Shown: piece by piece, positions 1-5,454 of the stretch | How the letters are laid out: the number at the start of each line of letters is the position of its first letter | How positions within the stretch are numbered: position 1 is the stretch's first letter | Notes under the pieces: generated by a model | Told to the model about the DNA's origin: nothing | Databases searched by the model: none | The model's input: the letters and a program-made list of their open reading frames with translations, nothing else | Source: Brevundimonas sp. | GTDB lineage: Bacteria > Pseudomonadota > Alphaproteobacteria > Caulobacterales > Caulobacteraceae | Direction: 5' to 3' | Length of the DNA: 7,448 nt | NCBI GenBank assembly: GCA_015234495.1 | Contig: JADGMZ010000036.1 | Location: 1 to 7,448 of the forward strand | Translations under genes and position numbers: made by a program

Positions 1-888
1 GTGCTGCCGACGAGGGCGGGCCACGACCTCGTCCTGACCAAGGACGCCATCGTCGAAGGCGTCCACTTCCTGCCTGCCGATCCGCTCGACACGGTCGCCC
101 GCAAGCTGCTGCGGGTGAACCTGTCCGACCTCGCCGCCAAGGGCGCCGAGCCGTTCGGCTATCTGCTTGCCTGCTGCTGGTCCGAGCGCTGCGGCTGGCC
201 CGAGCGGATGACCTTCGTCGACGGCCTGCGGGCCGATCAGAAGGCGTTCGGCGTGGCCCTGCTGGGCGGCGACACCGTGGTGACGCCCGGCCCCGCCAGC
301 TTCTCCCTGACCGGCCTCGGCTGGGTTCCGAAGGGACGGACGGTAGGCCGCGCCGGCGCCCGGGTCGGCGACCTGGTCTTCGTCACCGGCGCGATCGGCG
401 ACGGCTGGCTGGGCCTGCAGGCGGCACAGGACCGACTGTCGCTGGAGCCGGATCGCCTCGCCGCCCTGATCGAACAGTACCGGACGCCGACTCCGCGCGT
501 GGAGTTCACCGGCCCGATCCGCGATTTCGCCAGCGCCTCGATCGATGTCTCCGACGGGCTGATCGCCGATCTCGGCCATCTGGCCGACGCCGGCGGCGTG
601 CGGATCGAGGTCGATCTGGAAGTCACCCCGCGGTCGGCCGCCGGTCAGGCCTGGTTCGATGATCGGGTCGACGAACAGGCGGCGCTGGAAAGTCTGGTCA
701 GCGGCGGGGACGACTATGAGATCGCCTTCACCGCCCGCGCCGCCGACGAGGCGGCCCTGCGCCGCGAGGCCGAGCGCCGCCACCTGCGGCTGACCCGGAT
801 CGGCCGGGTGACGGCGGGGCAGGGCGTGACAGCGCTTTTCGCCGGCCGTCCCGTGCCCATCGAGCGCGCCGGTTTCACCCACGGCTGA
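1..888 (+). CDS. thiL: Thiamine-monophosphate kinase ThiL, 5' end missing
   Basis: ThiL phosphorylates thiamine monophosphate with ATP to give thiamine diphosphate, the last step of cofactor synthesis in the cytoplasm. The visible 295 residues carry the family hallmarks: TKDAIVEGVHF (about 13-23), RVNLSDLAAKGA (38-49), GGDT (89-92), SIDVSDGLIADLGHLA (180-195) and SGGDDYE (234-240). The acidic residues in these blocks fit Mg-ATP binding in the AIR synthase/ThiL fold. Family members are about 325 residues long, so roughly 30 N-terminal residues, including the usual early DD motif, lie left of the window. The GTG at base 1 is therefore an internal valine codon, not the start. A Cys/Trp-rich stretch (CCWSERCGW, 58-66) replaces the more usual sequence there. 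The next gene follows after 38 bases on the same strand, suggesting co-transcription. In alphaproteobacteria nusB often lies upstream, which cannot be seen here. Confidence 0.95.
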   Translation: MLPTRAGHDLVLTKDAIVEGVHFLPADPLDTVARKLLRVNLSDLAAKGAEPFGYLLACCWSERCGWPERMTFVDGLRADQKAFGVALLGGDTVVTPGPASFSLTGLGWVPKGRTVGRAGARVGDLVFVTGAIGDGWLGLQAAQDRLSLEPDRLAALIEQYRTPTPRVEFTGPIRDFASASIDVSDGLIADLGHLADAGGVRIEVDLEVTPRSAAGQAWFDDRVDEQAALESLVSGGDDYEIAFTARAADEAALRREAERRHLRLTRIGRVTAGQGVTALFAGRPVPIERAGFTHG

Positions 889-926
889 CAACGAAATCTC
901 AAGGCTCGGCGGGCAGGGTCCCGACC

Positions 927-1352
927 ATGCGCCGCCGTGACCTGATCGCCGCCACCATCGCCCTGCCGGCCGTCGCCACGGCTGCAGAGGCCGCCGCCGG
1001 CGACCGGCCCGCCCCGTCCGGCGCCAGCTTGGGCATCGCCGGCGTCGGCCTGCCGATCATCTCGGGCGGCCGTCTGCGCAACTACGTCTTCGTCTCGCTT
1101 CGCCTGCACCTCGGCGGCTCCGCCACGCCCGAATCGATGCGGCCGAAGGAAGCCTATCTGCGCGACGCCCTGGTCCGTGCGGCGCATCGCACGCCCTTCG
1201 TGATCGAGGACGACTGGACGCGTATCGACGTCGGCGCCCTGAGCTCCAGCCTGATGCGATCAGCCGCCGCCATAGCCGGGCGCGGCGCGGTCAGCCGTGT
1301 GGAGGTCGTCAGCCAGGCGCCGCGCCGCCGCACCAGCGTCCGCGCCGGCTGA
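927..1352 (+). CDS. Small exported protein of unknown function, possible FliL-like body
   Basis: I do not recognise this 141-residue protein with confidence. The N-terminus MRRRDLIAATIALPAVATAAEA has a twin arginine followed by a hydrophobic run and an Ala-rich cleavage-type region (about residues 17-22), so export by Tat or Sec is likely. The mature part is a small domain: a predicted strand (RNYVFVSLRLHLGG, 51-64), a helix with KEAYLRDALVRAAHRTPF (74-91), then DVGALSSSLMRSAAAIAG (101-118) and a closing strand AVSRVEVVSQAPRR (121-134). This order resembles the C-terminal domain of FliL, the flagellar basal-body protein, but that is inference only. The ATG is chosen because AGGG (915-918) precedes it by 8 bases and because the signal peptide begins there. 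It sits 38 bases after thiL and 177 bases before hppA, probably co-transcribed with thiL. The GC-rich third positions match its neighbours, so it is probably a real gene. Confidence 0.75.
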   Translation: MRRRDLIAATIALPAVATAAEAAAGDRPAPSGASLGIAGVGLPIISGGRLRNYVFVSLRLHLGGSATPESMRPKEAYLRDALVRAAHRTPFVIEDDWTRIDVGALSSSLMRSAAAIAGRGAVSRVEVVSQAPRRRTSVRAG

Positions 1353-1529
1353 CTCCGTTCATCTAGGCTGTTGCGTCGCCCCGGCGCATTTGGCACGTTT
1401 CCGCCGCATTTCCCCAGGGACGCAGACTCGCGTCCGGTGCGCACGGGGGGACCGGAAGGCGGAAGAGGCGAAAACGCCCGCCGCGCCAAGGGTCCGGGCG
1501 CCTCTAGAAACACAGGGTTTGGAAACGCC
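1353..1529 (+). promoter_or_regulatory. hppA upstream leader with potential RNA hairpins
   Basis: This 177-base spacer before hppA shows much weaker third-position GC bias than the genes around it, which argues against coding. It holds a perfect 6-bp inverted repeat (GGACGC at 1418-1423, GCGTCC at 1430-1435). It also holds a nested set of complementary segments: CCGGA 1452-1456 with TCCGG 1493-1497, GGCGG 1458-1462 with CCGCC 1478-1482, and GGCG-AAAA-CGC at 1467-1477. I could not find a convincing -35/-10 pair. The region probably contains the hppA promoter and 5' untranslated RNA, but no riboswitch class is recognised. Confidence 0.4.
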
Positions 1530-3680
1530 ATGAGCAATATTCTGTGGCTTGTCATCGCCGCAGGCGCGCTGGGGGTCCTGTACGGACTCGTCCAGACCGC
1601 CGCGCTGATGAAGGCCTCGACCGGCAACGACAAGATGCGCGAGATCGCCGCCGCGATCCAGGAGGGGGCCTCGGCCTATCTGCGCCGCCAGTACACGACC
1701 ATCGGCATGGTCGGCGTCGTCATCCTGATCGCCGCCTGGTTCCTGATCGGCCAGTGGGCCGCCTTCGGCTTCCTCATCGGCGCCGTCCTGTCCGGCCTCG
1801 CCGGCTTTGCGGGCATGCTGATCTCCGTCCGGGCCAACGTCCGCACCGCCCAGGCCGCTTCCGAGAGCCTGTCGAAAGGGCTGGACCTGGCCTTCCGCTC
1901 AGGCGCCATCACCGGCATGTTCGTGGCCGGCGGAGCGCTGCTCGGCGTCGCCGGCTACTACGCCATCCTGACCCTCGGCGCCGGCTTCGAGAGCACCAGT
2001 CGCGAGGTCATCGACGGCCTGGTCGCCCTGGGCTTCGGCGCCTCGCTGATTTCCATCTTCGCCCGTCTGGGCGGCGGCATCTTCACCAAGGGCGCCGATG
2101 TCGGCGGCGACATGGTGGGCAAGGTCGAGGCCGGCATCCCGGAGGATGATCCGCGCAACGCCGCGACCATCGCCGACAATGTGGGCGACAACGTCGGCGA
2201 CTGCGCCGGCATGGCCGCCGACCTGTTCGAGACCTATGCCGTGACCACCGTCGCCACCATGGTGCTGGCGGCGATCTTCTTCCGCGACATGCCCTATGTC
2301 GAAACCCTGATGCTGCTGCCGCTGGCCATCTGCGGGGTCTGCATCGTGACCTCGATCATCGGCAGCTTCTTCGTCCGCCTCGACAAGAAGCAGAACATCA
2401 TGGGCGCCCTCTACCAGGGGCTGATCGTGACGGGCGTGCTGTCCATTGGAGCGGTCTACTGGGTCATCACCACCATGGTGACGGGACCCGTCGTGACCTC
2501 GTCGGGTCTGCAGATCGAACCGATGAGCCTGTTCTGGTCAGGCATCGTCGGTCTGGCCGTGACCGCGGCCATCGTGGTGATCACCGAATACTACACCGGC
2601 TCGAACTTCCGGCCCGTCCGTTCGGTGGCCAACGCCTCGGTCTCGGGCCACGGCACCAACGTCATCCAGGGCCTGGCCGTCTCGCTTGAGTCGACCGCCC
2701 TGCCGGCCCTGACCATCGTGGTCGGCATCATCGCCAGCTTCCAGCTGGCCGGCCTGTTCGGCATCGCCATCGCCACCACCACCATGCTCGGCGTCGCCGG
2801 CATGATCGTGGCCCTGGACGCCTTCGGCCCGGTCACCGACAACGCCGGCGGCATCGCCGAGATGGCGGGTCTTCCCTCGGAGGTCCGCAACTCGACCGAC
2901 GCCCTCGACGCCGTCGGCAACACCACCAAGGCGGTGACCAAGGGCTACGCCATCGGTTCGGCCGGCCTCGGCGCCCTGGTGCTGTTCGCGGCCTATACCT
3001 CCGACCTGGAGTATTTCGCCGCCAATGCGGCGGAGTTCCCCTTCTTCGCCAACATGGGAACGGTCGACTTCGGCCTGACCAATCCGTACGTCGTCGTCGG
3101 CCTGCTGTTCGGGGGGCTGTTGCCCTTCCTGTTCGGCGGCATGTCGATGATGGCGGTCGGCCGCGCGGCCGAATCGGTCGTGGCCGAAGTTCGCCGCCAG
3201 TTCCGCGAGAACCCCGGCATCATGACCTATGAGGTCAAGCCGGAGTACGGCCGGGCTGTCGACATCCTGACCAAGGCGGCGATCCGCGAGATGATCGTCC
3301 CGTCGCTGCTGCCGGTTCTGTCGCCGATCGTTCTGTTCGTCGTGGTGCTGATGATCCAGCCGGAGAAGGCGCACGCCTTTGCGGCCCTCGGCGCCATGCT
3401 GATGGGCGTGATCGTGACCGGCCTGTTCGTAGCCATCTCGATGACCTCGGGCGGCGGCGCCTGGGACAACGCCAAAAAGGTGATTGAAGAGGGCTTCACC
3501 GACAAGAACGGCGTGGTTCACGGCAAGGGCTCCGAGGCTCACAAGGCCGCGGTGACCGGCGATACGGTCGGGGATCCCTACAAGGACACCTCCGGCCCGG
3601 CGGTGAATCCGATGATCAAGATCACCAACATCGTCGCCCTGCTTCTGCTGGCGGTGCTGGCGAGCGGCAACATCGGCTGA
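1530..3680 (+). CDS. hppA: K+-independent proton-translocating inorganic pyrophosphatase
   Basis: This integral membrane pump hydrolyses inorganic pyrophosphate and drives H+ across the cytoplasmic membrane, recovering energy from biosynthetic PPi. The 716 residues form many hydrophobic segments, as in the 16-helix family. Catalytic blocks are visible: [20 protein letters not shown] (181-200), the DDPRN and DNVGDNVGD motifs (206-224), [16 protein letters not shown] (430-445), [10 protein letters not shown] (641-650) and the C-terminal [20 protein letters not shown] (671-690). The [10 protein letters not shown] motif (463-472) has Lys at 467, where K+-dependent enzymes have Ala; family knowledge therefore places it in the K+-independent H+-pumping class. 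The ATG at 1530 gives the normal hydrophobic N-terminus ([20 protein letters not shown]), with AGGG at 1514-1517 and GGA at 1521-1523 upstream. The frame is open back to a TTG at 1371, but that extension is polar, Arg/Pro/Gly-rich and weakly biased. The gene ends in front of two hairpins and faces bamE. Confidence 0.98.
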   Translation: MSNILWLVIAAGALGVLYGLVQTAALMKASTGNDKMREIAAAIQEGASAYLRRQYTTIGMVGVVILIAAWFLIGQWAAFGFLIGAVLSGLAGFAGMLISVRANVRTAQAASESLSKGLDLAFRSGAITGMFVAGGALLGVAGYYAILTLGAGFESTSREVIDGLVALGFGASLISIFARLGGGIFTKGADVGGDMVGKVEAGIPEDDPRNAATIADNVGDNVGDCAGMAADLFETYAVTTVATMVLAAIFFRDMPYVETLMLLPLAICGVCIVTSIIGSFFVRLDKKQNIMGALYQGLIVTGVLSIGAVYWVITTMVTGPVVTSSGLQIEPMSLFWSGIVGLAVTAAIVVITEYYTGSNFRPVRSVANASVSGHGTNVIQGLAVSLESTALPALTIVVGIIASFQLAGLFGIAIATTTMLGVAGMIVALDAFGPVTDNAGGIAEMAGLPSEVRNSTDALDAVGNTTKAVTKGYAIGSAGLGALVLFAAYTSDLEYFAANAAEFPFFANMGTVDFGLTNPYVVVGLLFGGLLPFLFGGMSMMAVGRAAESVVAEVRRQFRENPGIMTYEVKPEYGRAVDILTKAAIREMIVPSLLPVLSPIVLFVVVLMIQPEKAHAFAALGAMLMGVIVTGLFVAISMTSGGGAWDNAKKVIEEGFTDKNGVVHGKGSEAHKAAVTGDTVGDPYKDTSGPAVNPMIKITNIVALLLLAVLASGNIG

Positions 3681-3688
3681 TGACCGAT

Positions 3689-3719
3689 GGCCGCCGCGCC
3701 CTGACCGGGCGTGGCGGCC
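3689..3719 (+). terminator. Strong hairpin just after hppA
   Basis: GGCCGCC (3689-3695) pairs with GGCGGCC (3713-3719), G3696 can wobble with T3712, and CGCCC (3697-3701) pairs with GGGCG (3707-3711). This gives a 13-bp stem around a 5-base loop, starting 8 bases after the hppA stop. No T-run follows it, so it may act as a 3'-end stabiliser or as the first half of a tandem terminator rather than as a classic intrinsic terminator. Confidence 0.6.
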
Positions 3720-3730
3720 GCCAACGAAAG

Positions 3731-3758
3731 ACGCCCCGGAGAGCGATCTCCGGGGCGT
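3731..3758. terminator. Bidirectional intrinsic terminator between convergent hppA and bamE
   Basis: ACGCCCCGGAGA (3731-3742) and TCTCCGGGGCGT (3747-3758) form a perfect 12-bp stem closed by a GCGA (GNRA-type) tetraloop. Read on the plus strand it is followed by the modestly T-rich TGTCGTAT. Read on the minus strand it is followed by CTTTCGTT. It lies between the ends of two convergent genes (hppA stop at 3680, bamE stop at 3787), so service to both is the natural reading. Confidence 0.8.
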
Positions 3759-3786
3759 TGTCGTATCCGGGGCGCGCGAGCCCGGC

Positions 3787-4263
3787 CTAGTCGGGACGGC
3801 GCTGGCCCGGAACGTCCTCGTCCGTGCGGGGCAGCTGGCCCCGGCCGACGTTGCCGAGCAGCTGCTCGAGGATGGTCAGCTGGCGGCCGCGGGTCGGGGT
3901 TTCACGGTCGTTCATGGCGATGCGTCGGCCGTCGTCCAGGCCGAGGGTCCGCACTTCGGCGACCTGGCCGGCGTCGTTGAAGGTGATCTCGGTGACCGAG
4001 CGCTGGGTCACCTGCGGCCGGTTGTAGGTGTATTTCTCGGTCACCTGGCTGATGTAGTACCAGATGTTGTCGCGCTCGAAGGTCGAGGTCGTCGACGGGG
4101 TGCCGAGCTTGGTCAGCACCGTCTGCTTGGTGTCGGTTCCGGCCGTGATGTCGGTCGGCTTGGCGTCAATGGCCTGGAAACCGTTCTGGCCCACCACCGG
4201 CGCGCAGGCCGCGGTCAAGGCAGCGGCCGACAGGGCGGCGAAAAGGAGCTTGGTACGGAGCAT
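3787..4263 (-). CDS. bamE: Outer membrane protein assembly factor BamE (SmpA/OmlA family lipoprotein)
   Basis: BamE is a small periplasm-facing outer-membrane lipoprotein that helps the BamA machine insert beta-barrel proteins. The 158-residue product begins with a lipoprotein signal peptide ending in the lipobox LTAAC, with Cys20 the expected lipidated residue. The SmpA/OmlA fold follows at about 30-113: an early helix region TDTKQTVLTKLGTPST (43-58), the strand DNIWYYISQ (65-73), and the later strands TEITFNDAGQVAEVRTL (91-107). A C-terminal GRQLTILEQLLGNVGR block (126-141) extends beyond the E. coli form, which I believe is typical of alphaproteobacterial members; the tail after it is polar. 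The ATG at 4263 fits the signal peptide and has an AGGCG purine-rich site just upstream. The gene is monocistronic here, converging on hppA and divergent from the cytochrome-chaperone gene with which it shares a promoter region. Confidence 0.92.
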   Translation of the reverse strand: MLRTKLLFAALSAAALTAACAPVVGQNGFQAIDAKPTDITAGTDTKQTVLTKLGTPSTTSTFERDNIWYYISQVTEKYTYNRPQVTQRSVTEITFNDAGQVAEVRTLGLDDGRRIAMNDRETPTRGRQLTILEQLLGNVGRGQLPRTDEDVPGQRRPD

Positions 4264-4291
4264 GGTCGGCGCCTGCGAGAGAACAAGGTCT

Positions 4292-4320
4292 TTGACCTAA
4301 CCGGACCCGAGCCTTAGTTC
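4292..4320 (+). promoter_or_regulatory. Putative promoter of the cytochrome-chaperone/DUF177 operon
   Basis: TTGACCT (4292-4298) is followed after 14 bases by CTTAGTTC (4313-4320). The -35 matches 5 of 7 and the -10 matches 5 of 8 of the Caulobacter housekeeping consensus. The predicted start near 4327 lies about 19 bases before the ATG at 4346. The site occupies the same segment as the opposite-strand bamE promoter. Confidence 0.35.
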
Positions 4321-4322
4321 AA
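4294..4322 (-). promoter_or_regulatory. Putative bamE promoter
   Basis: On the minus strand, TTGAACT (complement of 4316-4322) is followed after 14 bases by GTTAGGTC (complement of 4294-4301). The Caulobacter housekeeping consensus is TTGACGS-N10-14-GCTANAWC, so the -35 matches 4 of 7 and the -10 matches 6 of 8 with an allowed spacer. The predicted start, near 4287, leaves a leader of about 24 bases before the bamE ATG. This is an inference from pattern matching. Confidence 0.4.
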
Positions 4323-4335
4323 CGGCGCGGCGGAA

Positions 4336-4341
4336 AAGGGG
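4336..4341 (+). promoter_or_regulatory. Ribosome binding site of the cytochrome-chaperone gene
   Basis: AAGGGG (4336-4341) lies 4 bases before the ATG at 4346 and 10 bases before the in-frame ATG at 4352, so it does not decide cleanly between the two starts. It also sits mostly in the loop of a possible 5-bp hairpin (GCGGC 4327-4331 with GCCGC 4341-4345). Confidence 0.5.
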
Positions 4342-4345
4342 CCGC

Positions 4346-4879
4346 ATGATCATGCTCCAGAACCTCTTCCGAACCCGCCCCCGCGAACGCCTGGGCGAGG
4401 CCCTGTATGAACTGGCGGTGCGTCAGGCGCGCGAGCCGGCCTTCTACACCGGCCTGGGCGTCGCGGACCGAATCGACGCCCGGTTCGAGCTGTACACCCT
4501 GCATGTCCTGCTGCTGGTCATGCGGCTGAGGGACGAGGGCGAGCGCGGGGCCGAGGCCGCCCAGGCCCTGTTCGACGCCTATGTCTCCGCGCTCGACCAT
4601 GCGCTTCGTGAACTCGGCGTCGGCGACATTTCGGTCGGCAAGAAGATGCGCAAGCTGGGCGAGGCCATGTACGGCCGGATGACGACCTATGAACCGCCGT
4701 TGCGCGCGGGGGACGCCGAGATCCTTGCCACCGGTCTGGGACGAAACGTCTTCGAAAGCGACGATCCCGCCGCGGGCCGGGCGCTGGCGGCCTACGCCCT
4801 CGACAGCCGCTCGCGTCTGGCGGCTCAGGCGTTCGGGGAGGTATCGAGGCGGCCAGACTGGGCGGAGATCAAGACATGA
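4346..4879 (+). CDS. Ubiquinol-cytochrome c chaperone family protein (CBP3/UQCC1-like)
   Basis: The 177-residue protein resembles the ubiquinol-cytochrome c chaperone family (CBP3/UQCC1 type), whose mitochondrial members help cytochrome b synthesis and assembly of the bc1 complex. Its role in bacteria is less well established, so function here is by family. Visible family features are the helical N-terminus with LYELAVRQAREPAFYTGLGV (20-39), the block DARFELYTLHVLLLVMRLRD (44-63), ALFDAYVSALDHALRELGVGD (74-94) and SVGKKMRKLGEAMYGRMTTY (96-115). There is no signal peptide or membrane segment, so it is probably cytoplasmic or membrane-associated. The start could be 4346 (MIMLQNLF) or 4352 (MLQNLF). 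Its stop overlaps the DUF177 start as ATGA (4876-4879), indicating translational coupling. The neighbouring bamE is divergent across 82 bases. Confidence 0.87.
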   Translation: MIMLQNLFRTRPRERLGEALYELAVRQAREPAFYTGLGVADRIDARFELYTLHVLLLVMRLRDEGERGAEAAQALFDAYVSALDHALRELGVGDISVGKKMRKLGEAMYGRMTTYEPPLRAGDAEILATGLGRNVFESDDPAAGRALAAYALDSRSRLAAQAFGEVSRRPDWAEIKT

Positions 4880-5388
4880 ACACGATGGACCTTCCGTACA
4901 GCGAACCGGTTCGCCTGCACCAGGTCGGCGCCGGGGTGACCCGGAAGCTGGAGCCGGACGCGGCCGCCCGGGCGCGCATCGCCAGGGCGCTCGATCTGGC
5001 CTCGCTGGACTCCTTCGTCGCCGAGATGAGCCTGGCTCCGTCGCCGGGGGGCTGGCGACTGTCCGGCCGGGTGAAGGCCAGCCTGGCCCAGACCTGCGGC
5101 ATCACCCTCGAGCCGCTGCCGGTCGAGATCGACGCGCCGTTCTCGATCGGGCTGGCGGAGGCGCCGGACGAGGAATCGGACGAGATCGTCATCACCCTTG
5201 ACGATGAGTCGCCTGATCCGATCGAGAACGGACAGGTCGACCTCGGCCAGTACGCCGTCGAGCAACTGGCGCTTCGGCTGGATCCGTTTCCCCGCAAGCC
5301 CGGGGCCGAGTTCGAGCAACCCCCGGAGCCGGGCGAAATCTCTCCCTTCGCCGTGTTGAAGCAGCTTCGGCCGTCAGACGAAGGTTGA
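4876..5388 (+). CDS. yceD: DUF177/YceD family protein (23S rRNA accumulation)
   Basis: The 170-residue protein has the YceD/DUF177 pattern: RLSGRVKASLAQTCGITLEP (61-80) with the central Cys74, the acidic segment LAEAPDEESDEI (93-104), then VDLGQYAVEQLALRLDPFPR (121-140) and a terminal SPFAVLKQL (156-164). Family members in E. coli and plants are linked to 23S rRNA accumulation, so a cytoplasmic ribosome-biogenesis role is likely but not proven for this branch. Only one cysteine of a possible metal- or thiol-type pair is present, so zinc binding is not supported. The ATG at 4876 overlaps the preceding stop by 4 bases, with GGAG (4864-4867) 8 bases upstream; an ATG at codon 4 is a less likely alternative. 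In many bacteria rpmF (ribosomal protein L32) follows this gene; here plsX comes 66 bases later without it. Confidence 0.88.
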   Translation: MNTMDLPYSEPVRLHQVGAGVTRKLEPDAAARARIARALDLASLDSFVAEMSLAPSPGGWRLSGRVKASLAQTCGITLEPLPVEIDAPFSIGLAEAPDEESDEIVITLDDESPDPIENGQVDLGQYAVEQLALRLDPFPRKPGAEFEQPPEPGEISPFAVLKQLRPSDEG

Positions 5389-5411
5389 CGCAAGGGCGGC
5401 GCGGTTGCATC
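5385..5411 (+). promoter_or_regulatory. Putative internal promoter for plsX-fabH
   Basis: TTGACGC (5385-5391), overlapping the DUF177 stop codon, matches the Caulobacter -35 consensus TTGACGS at all 7 positions. After a 12-base spacer, GTTGCATC (5404-5411) matches GCTANAWC at 6 of 8. The predicted start near 5418 gives a leader of about 37 bases before plsX. This is the best promoter match in the window, but it was found by eye. Confidence 0.5.
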
Positions 5412-5419
5412 CCGCCGAT

Positions 5420-5435
5420 GCGACGCTATCGTCGC
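5420..5435 (+). other. Small hairpin in the plsX leader
   Basis: GCGACG (5420-5425) and CGTCGC (5430-5435) form a perfect 6-bp stem around a CTAT loop. It would lie at the very 5' end of a transcript from the predicted promoter at 5385-5411, 19 bases before the plsX ATG. It may protect the 5' end or be chance in GC-rich DNA. Confidence 0.35.
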
Positions 5436-5454
5436 CCAGCCAAGCGCCGGTCGA

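Noticed and set aside
1..3. GTG at the first base as the thiL start
   Set aside because: ThiL proteins have about 30 more N-terminal residues with a conserved acidic motif, so the gene continues to the left of the window.
1391..1407. A sigma-54-like TGGCACG element before hppA
   Set aside because: The -24 half is good, but the GC of the -12 half is one base too close and the TTGC context is missing.
1371..1529. N-terminal extension of hppA to a TTG at 1371
   Set aside because: The 53 extra residues are polar and Arg/Pro/Gly-rich, whereas the family starts with a membrane helix as seen from the ATG at 1530, and the codon bias is weak.
1297..1533. A 78-codon plus-strand frame whose TGA overlaps the hppA ATG as ATGA, like a coupled leader peptide
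   Set aside because: Its third positions are only weakly GC-biased compared with real genes here, it begins inside the preceding gene in another frame, and no good ribosome site precedes its start. The overlap looks fortuitous.
2175..2202. A short direct repeat within hppA encoding DNVGDNVGD
   Set aside because: It is the conserved catalytic repeat of membrane pyrophosphatases, not a mobile or regulatory repeat.
2538..3542. A 334-codon open frame on the minus strand inside hppA
   Set aside because: It is antisense to a clearly conserved enzyme, is rich in His, Asp, Gly and Arg in low-complexity runs, and shows no recognisable domain. Strong GC bias at third positions creates such long antisense frames.
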